Shown: positions 10,030 to 18,800 of the stretch, piece by piece
Layout: each line of letters opens with the position of its first letter
Position numbering within the stretch: the first letter of the stretch is position 1
DNA from: Ochromonas danica
Lineage: Eukaryota > Sar > Chrysophyceae > Chromulinales > Chromulinaceae
Direction of reading: 5' to 3'
NCBI GenBank assembly: GCA_015146655.1
Contig: VKHL01000171.1
Span: 1 to 55,989, forward strand
Length of the DNA stretch: 55,989 nucleotides
The notes under the pieces: model-generated
What the model saw: the letters and a program-made list of their open reading frames with translations, nothing else
Database searches by the model: none
Told to the model about the DNA's origin: nothing
Translations under genes and position numbers: made by a program

Positions 10030-11917
10030 ATGATGTTAGTAGTTTCTTATGCGATGATGACAATCCTCTTCTTCTACTTCATCCTTTTCCTGCCGATCAT
10101 TGCTCTACTTGCTGACTCGAATCAAGCACACTCGAGAGCATTAATAGTTCCTATGGGCATGAATATCTCTTTCCTTCTTCCTATGCGAGATGGAGGTATG
10201 TACTATACTATACATGTTGAACAGCTTTCCCATCTAACTAGCAATCTTCTATAGTGTTATTAAAGACAACAGTTGTCTTTCCTAACACTTATTCTAATGG
10301 CACCAGGAAAGTCATCATGAATCGCACACCTTATGGTACCCTCTCTCTAGGCCTATTGGAGAGTATATTACAAACCATAGATGTCATTTTAGTTGGTCAA
10401 GAAATTCGAGGTACAGCTCAAAGTGGAGGCTCTTTTGATTTGTGGAAGAATGATCATTATGATAGTGAAGACCTTGCTACTTGGATTCGTAGTCAACAAT
10501 GGTCATCAGGAGAGATTGTTACATTTGGAGCATCAGCAGATGGATTCTCAGCTTTTGGGATCTGGCTAACTCGTCCAAACTATATTCAAGCACAGTATTT
10601 CATCTGGACGGCAGCAGAGGCTTACCCACTCTTCTTCCCAAATGGCGTCTATGCGGTGAATTTAGTCACTCAATGGTTGATTAATACCATTCCAATTCAA
10701 GCGAATCGTGTACTTTTAGAAATTGAGAGAAATGAAATGTTCTCAGATTACTGGAGAAATGTTTCATTAGAAGGTCGTTTCCATTTAGTTGAAGCGAATA
10801 GGTCAGCCTTTTGGGCGGGTTGGTATGATTTATTTGCAACAAAGACAATTGCGACCTATGAAGGCTTCAATACACGATCTTTTCGTGCTGGCCGAAGTAA
10901 ATTATTTATTGACCCTTTAGGTCACTGTCAAAATGCTGCCAGTCTGTTCCCATTTGATCGTATCTTTCCTAGCTTTGGATTAGCTTATGAACTTGGGTTG
11001 TGGACCCTTGGTTTGTTGCCAGAAGAGAGTTTGAAGTTAAAGAACATTACCTTCTACGTGATGAGCTCCTTAGATAATGATGGTGTTGCTACTGGTCATT
11101 ATTGGACTTCTTTAGAGACCTTCCCCACTGCTCAGCATGATCACTGGTACCTTCAACCCAATGGACAGTTGAGCATTTACCCTCCTTATGATGTTGATTG
11201 TTTGAACGACACCATTGCTAAGCGAGGTTCAACTAAATATATTTTCGACCCTCGTAATCCTGTGCCTACACAAGGTGGCAATAATCTATTTATCGAGTGT
11301 GGGCCGCGTGATCAATCTCTTGTTGACTCTCGTGCAGATGTCGTGACGTTTCAATCCGAGCCTTTTGCAGAAATCTATGCTATCACAGGTGCTGTCAAGA
11401 TAACCCTGTACATTTCTACCAACGTAACTGATACAGATTTCATGGTAAGAACTATCTTATACTGTCTATTCGCTTTTGGTCTTCAGTTGATCAAATATTG
11501 CTGTTGTTGTTTCGTCAGGTTCGTGTGTCGGATGTCTATCCTTCCGGTGAAGTGTTGCTGATTATGGACAATGCAATTCGAATGCGTTGGAGAGGCCAAC
11601 ATATCGGGAAGTCCTCAAAACCGCAATATTTACTTCCAGGCTCAGCTTATCAAGCGAGTTTTGAAGTGGGTTTCACGTCATATTTGTTTGCGCCTGGTCA
11701 TGCTATTCGCTTGTCCGTCTCTTCTTCCAATTTCCCTCGCTTTGATGTTAATCTGAACAATGGAGTTCTCCTTGCTGAAAGGCAAGCTGATGATCCTATT
11801 TTTGTGGCATCTCAGAATATCTTTCACTGCAATCTGTTCCCTTCTTTCATATCTCTTCCCAAAGTTTACAAGGAAGATCTACCGAAGCTTCGCAGGACGA
11901 TTGCTTTTGGTGGTTGA
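10030..11917 (+). CDS. Secreted CocE/NonD-type S15 hydrolase (X-Pro dipeptidyl-peptidase-like)
   Basis: Three exons (10030-10195, 10255-11444, 11519-11917) with 59- and 74-nt introns give about 584 residues. The first ATG yields a signal peptide or anchor (MMTILFFYFILFLPIIALLA). Family landmarks: RDG before the first splice, then NRTPYG; the nucleophile elbow FGASADGFS (G-x-S-x-x-G) near residue 160; LDNDG near 340; and the C-terminal jelly-roll motif HAIRLSVSSSNFPRFDVN. Members of this alpha/beta-hydrolase family cleave acyl or X-Pro bonds (cocaine esterase, glutaryl-7-ACA acylase, XPDAP). Here the role is probably extracellular or lysosomal hydrolysis; the substrate cannot be read from the sequence. 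Both splices are supported because only they join RDG and the TDFM/VRVSD segment in frame. Confidence 0.85.
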
Positions 11918-12074
11918 GGGGGCTTTTCTCTGTAAGTACTTAACACTTCATGTGATTTAACGAATGTGACTGCAGTTGCCACTACCTGGGAAGACTCTCT
12001 TGTTCATTATCTACATTACATTACTACTGCCTATTCTTCTCCAAACGCAAGACTCAACAGAGCACTGACAAGCT

Positions 12075-12832
12075 CTAAAACTCAGCCTCCGCTTCTTCAT
12101 CGGATGCATAGCTATGATTACTATATCGACTTTTCTTTACTGCCATGATCATCATTTCATCAACTTCTTCATTCTTCTGCTGCTTGGAGGATATAATGGA
12201 AGTATTGTCTTCTCCTCCATTATTCTCATTCAATCCTCTCTTCCGCGGCCCGTCTATCACAAGTGATGAGTCAATGCCTTCTAAATCTCGTTTCTTATCA
12301 GACTCCTCTTTTATCTTCTCAATCTCTTTCACAGTGGGGATATCAGAGAAGGTCAATCCTTTCTCCCTTAACCTACAACAAACAACACAATATAATACAG
12401 AACAAAACAAAATACATCATATTAAAGCTGAAGTAGGGATGGAGGTGGAAGAAGAAGAAAGGGTTGTGAGTCCTCCATCTCTCTTTTGCAGAGTAAGATG
12501 CTCTACCTTTTTCGCAGCTCCACGATACGATGTTGGTCAGATGGTAATTCCTTCAGTCCTTTGAAGACTGCCGGGCCATAGCCACTCACTTTACCCACTT
12601 TAGCTAAGAGCTTCAATGTTTGCAAGGAAACTTCATCTTCTTTTTTCTGACTATCCAGATACCACTGAAATATCATATCTTTGATCTGCTCGCGCTTCGC
12701 CTTGAGTTCTCCCTTAGTGAGGGACAGGCTTTTCTCAGCTTTCTCTCTTAATAGACGAGGTGTGAGACGAGGGTCCTTCCCTGCCTTGTCTAATAGCTTA
12801 TAGATTACACTTTGCATATCAGAGGTTGACAT
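12075..12832 (-). CDS. DEK-C domain, HIRIP3-like histone-chaperone candidate
   Basis: Two exons, 12832-12507 and 12372-12075, with a 134-nt intron in phase 2, give about 207 residues. Residues about 5-55 resemble a DEK C-terminal helical domain (IYKLLDKAGKDPRLTPRLLREKAEKSL). A second conserved block spans the splice (YGPAVFKGLKELP, then VELRKRLREKGLTFSDIPTVKEIEKIKEE) and continues with LEGIDSSLVIDGPRKR, which I recognise from HIRIP3-type proteins that bind H2A-H2B through a CHZ-like motif. The tail is acidic and Ser/Asn-rich with short basic patches, consistent with a nuclear protein. The start at 12832 is the second in-frame Met-like position and the first real ATG. A generic DEK-C protein is the alternative. 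Confidence 0.65.
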
Positions 12833-13125
12833 GAATGGAAAGAAAAGCAATTGATTATCAACGTAATTGAATTCCGTCTATTTGTTTTGATTTTCGAACA
12901 ACCTTCCTATTAAGTTAACTGGGAGGTTTATTGGGGAAACTCGTTTGCTTAAGTTAAAGAGAGAATAATGTGATCTTCTTAAGTTAACTATTCCTGAACT
13001 GCTTCCTTGTTGGTGCGAGGCGTTTGAAGAATTGCGAACAAGCAGACCTTCTTAACCTACCCATCCCCTTGTTCTGTTCTGGAATTCCTATCTTAGTAAG
13101 GTCAGATAGGTCTCGGTCATTTTCT
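12833..13125. promoter_or_regulatory. Divergent promoter region, HIRIP3-like / methyltransferase
   Basis: 293 bp between start codons. It contains two exact TTAAGTTAAC motifs (12910-12919, 12979-12988) and a near copy at about 12953. The same 10-mer occurs in two other non-coding spots in the window. Confidence 0.5.
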
Positions 13126-14006
13126 ATGGGTTTAACAAAGAGATCGTTCACTTTGGGTATCTTAACAGCAGGAACCATGGCAGCTGCTCTCTCAACATCT
13201 TCTCAGGAAGTCTCCCAACATGCTCACCCACGCTGGAATGGTAGGTTACTCAACTGAAAGATATTTTGGTATGTCTTCTTTGTCCTTCACCATGACTCAT
13301 GTTGGTTACTCTAGATATCTGGAGCAAGGGTCTTCAACCTGGACAAGGTTGGGATATCTTAGCACCTTCTCCTATCTTATTGAGATATTTCCAAGAAGGG
13401 AAAATCCCTTCAGGACGTGCCTTAGTTCCTGGATGTGGGAGAGGATATGACGTTGCTCTTCTTGCTGCGTCAGACCGCTATGTGGAAGGGCTGGAGATCT
13501 CTGAGGTGGCAGTGAGAGCTGCTCAAGACTACATCGACACTGAGATTGCTACAGGCAGACCTATTCAAAAGGATCATCTCAAATTCCGCTTACAGAATTT
13601 CTTTGATTTATCCGTGGAGGATAAGTATGACTTTGTCTATGATTACACTTTTCTGTGTGCTTTGGATCCTTCCATTAGAGAGGATTGGGCCAAGAAGATG
13701 TCTGCTCTTGTTAAACCCAACGGTCTTCTCATGACCGTCATCTTCCCTATTTGGCAGTTGCCACCGCAATTTGAGGTAGATAAGCAAGGAGATTTAGGGT
13801 CTATGCTTCCAGCAAATGGTCCTCGACCGGACTCTGGCCCTCCTTTCAGAGTCTCGTTAGAAGTTGTAAAGCAGCTGCTAGAGCCGTTAGGATTTGAATG
13901 TGAAGAATTACGAATGCTGACTCCAGAAGAAAGTCATCCTAGTCGAGATGGCGGAGGAGATGGATTGAGACCTTACAGTGGAGTGGGTATGTGGCGTAAG
14001 AAGTGA
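13126..14006 (+). CDS. TPMT-family SAM-dependent methyltransferase
   Basis: Exons 13126-13240 and 13315-14006 with a 74-nt intron (phase 1) give about 268 residues. The splice creates PRWNDIWSKG...GWD, the tryptophan-rich N-terminal signature of the thiopurine/halide/thiol methyltransferase family. The SAM-binding loop is ALVPGCGRGYDVALLA, followed by the acidic ribose-binding GLEIS and a VYDYTFLCALDP motif IV. The C-terminal PYSGVGMWRKK end is also typical. Plant and algal relatives methylate halides or bisulfide to volatile products, fungal ones are similar, and animal TPMT methylates thiols; the substrate here is not determined. A hydrophobic leader (residues 7-24, RSFTLGILTAGTMAAALS) may target the protein to an organelle. 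The first ATG in frame is at 13126. Confidence 0.85.
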
Positions 14007-14132
14007 ATATACCCTGTAATTGCATATATTTAATCATCAGAAATTGCTCCATTTTTCGAATGATGGAATTTCCTCTTATTTGTGTTTTATTTCATTTGAT
14101 GGTTTATTCCCATCACCTACAGTGTCTTGGCT

Positions 14133-14540
14133 TCATTTCACTGGGCGGATATTGTCTTGCTTGTGATCGTGTTGTTGATCCTCTTTGGGTCGAGGCCATC
14201 GAGCAACGTCATGTTCTCGAGTAAAGCCAGAATAGGAGTCCATGTATTCAGGTTTCTCTTTCCTAGACTCATAGTCTTGATGAAAAGGAACAGTCATGGA
14301 AGTACAAAGGATAGGGAGCTTACTTACCAGAAGGGGAATCTCCATCCCAGATAATAGCCATAGCTCACTACACCAACAGTGGTGAGACCAAGTACTGCAC
14401 CTGTAATCTTCTTTGGATCTTTCAGAATCATCTCGAAGGCTTTCTTTCAATTCGAATTGATTGTGATGGAGAAGTCTATTGCTATAGAGGGACTAACCCG
14501 TAACCTTGAAGAGCACACTCCCCATGCCCGACTGCAACAT
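14133..14540 (-). CDS. Small single-pass membrane protein (~93 aa), three exons
   Basis: I do not recognise the family. Three exons (14540-14505, 14443-14328, 14262-14133) with 61- and 65-nt introns join in frame. The middle exon encodes MILKDPKKITGAVLGLTTVG followed by VVSYGYYLGW, a single membrane span with a basic start; the last encodes a polar, His/Asp/Lys-rich tail ending QDNIRPVK. The second splice (G|GTAAGT donor, TCTAG acceptor) is strong. The first donor (GTTACG) is weak, so translation might instead begin at the internal ATG at 14430. Size and shape fit a small accessory subunit of a mitochondrial or plastid inner-membrane complex, but that is only inference. Its first codons and promoter are duplicated at 15243. 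Confidence 0.55.
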
Positions 14541-14654
14541 CTCCCCACGCACATAGTACTTATAAATCGCGTTTGTCTGTCTGCAGCTACAGGACTTAGG
14601 AGAAAACGCGTTTCATGAGTGCGCTGGTGTTTCTTGTTCTGGAATTTGAATCAA
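14530..14654. repeat. Direct duplication, copy A (promoter of the small gene)
   Basis: Shares with 15243-15603 a left block (GACTGCAA-ATCTCCCCACGCA... to GTTTGTCTGCAGCT) and a right block (AGGAGAAAACGCGTTT ... TGTTTCTTGTTCTGGAATTTGAATCAA). This copy contains the start codon of the small gene; in copy B that codon is changed (CAT to TAT on the plus strand). Confidence 0.8.
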
Positions 14655-14666
14655 AGTATTATGCTT

Positions 14667-15084
14667 TTACACAACAAGATCATTCATGTACTTTGCCATG
14701 TCTTCAATGGTGACTGGAACTTGATCAGTTTTTGTTAAAGTTCTTTTGTCTTTATCGAAGTAGCTTTGATCTTCACGAAAGTTTTCCAACATTTCAGCGG
14801 CCTCTTCAGGAGTGTATTTTTCCATCACGTAACCTTTCAATTCACAAATCACTTCACCTTTTCCTGTTCTTGCTGATTTTAAGTAAACATATTCAGTTTC
14901 AGAATCTTTTAATTCTTTGACAAAAAAACTCTTCATTCGTCTGTTCAGTAATCTCGAACGATCTGCTTTCATCATTGATTTGTTTTCGAGCAAACTCTTT
15001 CGCATTTTCAACATCACTGAAACATCCCAAAACTTCAATTGAGACTTCTTTGCGATAATCAAAATATTTTACAATCGCAAACAT
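14667..15084 (-). pseudogene. Frameshifted small ORF, possibly of viral or foreign origin
   Basis: The first frame starts at 15084 (MFAIVKYFDYRKEVSIEVLG) and the second runs to 14667 (...EELKGY-type segment to MAKYMNDLVV). They are continuous in sense but meet out of phase at a run of seven A on the plus strand near 14923-14929, where a one-base length change accounts for the break. Downstream content is Lys/Glu-rich (SFFVKELKDSETEYVYLKSA, EEAAEMLENF). The N-terminus recalls small conserved proteins of large DNA viruses of protists, from general impression only; no function is known to me. Homopolymer sequencing error is as likely as true decay. The ORF lies precisely between the two direct copies 14530-14654 and 15243-15603, which suggests it came with an insertion or a duplication event. 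Confidence 0.5.
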
Positions 15085-15242
15085 ATTAAAACAAAGTTTA
15101 TCTATTCTTGGGACACTATTAAATCCAGAAAATTCGAAATTGATTAATTTGTGGTAATCACAGTTGTTTGGCCACGAAGGGACCCCCAGTCCTGGATAGT
15201 GAAGTTAACTGCTTTAAGTTCACACGTTATGTTAACTTAATA

Positions 15243-15603
15243 GACTGCAATATCTCCCCACGCAAATAGTACTTGTTTACTTCATGAATCGCGTTTGTCT
15301 GCAGCTCTGGAGTAGGGTGGTTCCAGCCCCCAGACGCCCTGAGCGCAGTCCCGCGCCCTTGGGACTATTTGGGCCCACGTCCACTTTTGGGCGCCCACAG
15401 GCCCACGGGCCTGCGTGGGGCCAGATCTGGTAATCTGGCGCCTTTCCGGTAATCTGGCTTTCTATGTGGTGAATGCAGGACCTTCCTGTGGGCCAAGGGC
15501 GTGGGCCACCCTACTCTGGAGGTTCTTTCTCCCACAGAAGGAGAAAACGCGTTTTATAAGTAGACCGTTGATGAGGTGTTTCTTGTTCTGGAATTTGAAT
15601 CAA
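15243..15603. repeat. Direct duplication, copy B, interrupted by a MITE
   Basis: Same blocks as copy A, but the left and right blocks are separated by the 201-bp element at 15313-15513 plus its target duplication. The MluI-type core ACGCGT is retained in both copies (14606 and 15547). Confidence 0.8.
15305..15521. mobile_element. hAT-type MITE with 8-bp target-site duplication
   Basis: A 201-bp GC-rich element (15313-15513) begins TAGGGTGG and ends CCACCCTA, an 8-bp perfect terminal inverted repeat. It is flanked on both sides by the exact 8-mer CTCTGGAG (15305-15312 and 15514-15521). An 8-bp duplication plus TAGGGTGG-like ends is the hallmark of hAT elements. The interior is rich in GGGCCCAC-type strings and has no coding capacity, so it is non-autonomous. 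It sits inside copy B of a local duplication whose copy A lacks it, giving a near-empty-site comparison within the same window. Confidence 0.85.
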
Positions 15604-15824
15604 TTGGTGAAAGACAAGATTGACTGACCTCCTCTCTCTCTGTGACTGACTGACTGACTGACTGACTGATTGATTGGTCAAATCAAAAGTCCTAAAGACA
15701 TCCTATCTCTTCATCTAAAGATAGAGCTAAGGAGTGGAGGAGAGTGACAATTCTTTCTACTATCCTCGTATATTGTTATTGTTACTATCATTTGTTATCA
15801 TTTGTCACCATCAATTAGTGGGTC
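15604..15824 (+). promoter_or_regulatory. Upstream region of the coiled-coil gene
   Basis: 220 bp containing a (CTGA)n/(TTGA)n tract at about 15640-15675 and an AT-rich stretch up to the start codon. No clear TATA box is seen. Confidence 0.4.
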
Positions 15825-18800
15825 ATGTGGACGTTATTTGCTTCCACACCCCAAGAAATTCGAAAAGATAATGAATTTGATATTCATCATCATATTAAAA
15901 AAGAGCACTTTCTACGTGAATTACTTCAACAAGAACGAATAGAAAGTCAACAACAAATCTTTCTCTTACAACGAGAAAATGAGAAAATCAAAATACAAAC
16001 AAAAGAAGTTTTAACTACTTGGCAACAAGAGAAGAATATTTTAGAAAATGAAAATAAAGTATTACAAGAAAGTGTTAATAGTCATTCTCTTCAATTACAA
16101 CAACATGTGAAACTTTTTAAAAAGTGTTTGGAAATGGAAGGATTTCTTTATCATATTGAAGAAGGAAATCCTATTCAAAAGACAAAATATTGTGAACAAT
16201 GGCATACACTCTTACAAGAAGTTAGACAAGCGATAGGAGAGGTTGAACCTCTCTTGAAGAAGCATTGTCCAGACTTACACGTTGTATGTGAGACTTCTTC
16301 AATGATGTCATCCATCTGCTCAGAGGAAGGGAAAGAAGGAAATTTGATGACAAATCTTATGTTATCACCTGTCTCATCTGAGGCGATAGACCTTAGTCAA
16401 GACTCTTCCTATCAGATGAATGCTTCATTGTTGAATATCATCCTGGAACCTGAAGAAGAGAAATCATCATCACAGCAACAGCTACAGCTACAACAACAAC
16501 AAACACATGCAGGTAGGTGGTAGTGGTAGTATTGTTGACACTTGGTCTCTAATTGCTTGATTGATTGATTGATTGATGACATGACATGATGTGATGGTGT
16601 TTGTGTGATTGTAGAACTCAATATGCCTCAAGTGAAGAGAAGTGGTAATAGCCCTGAGAAGCTAGCAGGGGAAGAATATGAGCATATCGTACATTCTGTG
16701 GGTGAATCTGTAGTCACACTCTCCGCACAATCATCTACTATCTCTTCCATTTCTGCTCACACTCCTATGGAAAGGGCGAAAAAGGCTAAAAATGTTCTGA
16801 AAAGAAGTTCCACGGCCTCTTCATCATCCACAATCTCTGCATCTAGTAATAGCATGATGACGATGAATACTCCTGTCACTTCGCCAAAGAGAGATAATCG
16901 CCGTCGCAAAGAGAATCTAGTGAAAGGGGTTATCAGTGAACGATTGCCTGTAGAAGCGCATATTGATGATGAGCTGGCTACACTTCAACAACTTTGTGAG
17001 AACTATGAGAGAGGAATTCATCATCAAGAGAAAGAGCTTGTGAATCTAAAGACAGAGTATCAGCGTGTTTGTGAATTAGAGAAGAAGACTCGTGGTGAAG
17101 TTGTTCGTCTAGAGGTATTGCTAGATCAGCGGGACAAGGACTTTGATTGCTCTGCAGAACGTATTGCGGCCTTGGAAAAGGAAGTAAAGAAGGTTACCAC
17201 TCTTCTCACAAGTGAGAAGGAACAAATGACTTTTTTACAGGATCAATATAAAAGAGATGTCCAGTCACATCTTCTTGATTATCAACAACGAGAAGCTTCT
17301 ATTCGATCGCAAATCGTGCAATTAGAGCAGATTAACCTTCATCAACAGGGTGAATTGGACCGATATAAGATATTGTCAGACCAATATCAGCAGCAGATTG
17401 CTGTCCTTCAGACCAACTATAATGAGGAGATTAAACGTGTGGAGGAGATGAAAACAGCGCGAGACGAAGCCATCCTCCAACTCAGTCAAGTTTGTGAAGT
17501 GATGAAACATGCGAAAGAGCGAAGCGACAATTCAGAAGCTGAGCTTGGTCAATGGAAGCGGATTGTAGACAACCTGGAAGTCAGACTGAATGTTAGTGAA
17601 GAAAATAACCATACCAACAACAACCAACGCCAAATGTATATTGAGGATCTACGAAACGTTATACAACAACTGAAAGATGAGATAATCGACTACAAAACAA
17701 CAAGAAGCGAAAAACACGAACTCACCAACAAGATAGATGTCCTACTTGAAAGCTTCGCGAATCTTCGCCAGCAGTTGGTGGAGCGTGAAGACTTGCTGTT
17801 GTCTAAGGAGCGAGAGTACACTAGCACTGTGGCTCGTCTGCGAGAAGAGTTGGAACAGGAGCGGTGTCGACTTGAGGGTGAGCTAGCAACGAATCGCGAA
17901 GTTCAAACAGGGGAAATCAGTCGATTACGACAGGCTATTGGTGAGATGGAGGAGAAGCTGAAGATGACGGAGGCCAACGGGGAAGCGCAGTTATCGTCCT
18001 TGAAGTGTGAGTTAGCCTCTGTGGAGGAGTCGTTGCGAGAGAAGGAGAGTCTGTTGGGAAAGAGCGAAGAAGAGATCTCGAGTTTGAATGGCGTAATGAG
18101 TGNNNNNNNNNNGGAGTCGTTGCGAGAGAAGGAGAGTCTGTTGGGAAAGAGCGAAGAAGAGATCTCGAGTTTGAATGGCGTAATGAGTGCGTTGCGCGAT
18201 CTGGTTGAGCAGCAGAAGATGTTGATGAAGGATGCGGATAGTGCCCATGCTTCGATGCTTAATGAGTTGAGAGAAAGTAGTGAGCAGAAACAGCAGGATT
18301 TGGAGGCGAAACACCTAGAGATAGTTGGCGTAGTAGATCAACTTCGCCAGCAGTTGGTGGAGCGTGAAGACTTGCTGTTGTCTAAGGAGCGAGAGTACAC
18401 TAGCACTGTGGCTCGTCTGCGAGAAGAGTTGGAACAGGAGCGGTGTCGACTTGAGGGTGAGCTAGCAACGAATCGCGAAGTTCAAACAGGGGAAATCAGT
18501 CGATTACGACAGGCTATTGGTGAGATGGAGGAGAAGCTGAAGATGACGGAGGCCAACGGGGAAGCGCAGTTATCGTCCTTGAAGTGTGAGTTAGCCTCTG
18601 TGGAGGAGTCGTTGCGAGAGAAGGAGAGTCTGTTGGGAAAGAGCGAAGAAGAGATCTCGAGTTTGAATGGCGTAATGAGTGTGTTGCGCGATCTGGTTGA
18701 GCAGCAGAAGATGTTGATGAAGGATGCGGATAGTGCTCACGTGTCGATGCTTAATGAGTTGAGAGAAAGTAGTGAGCAGAAACAGCAGGATTTGGAGGCG

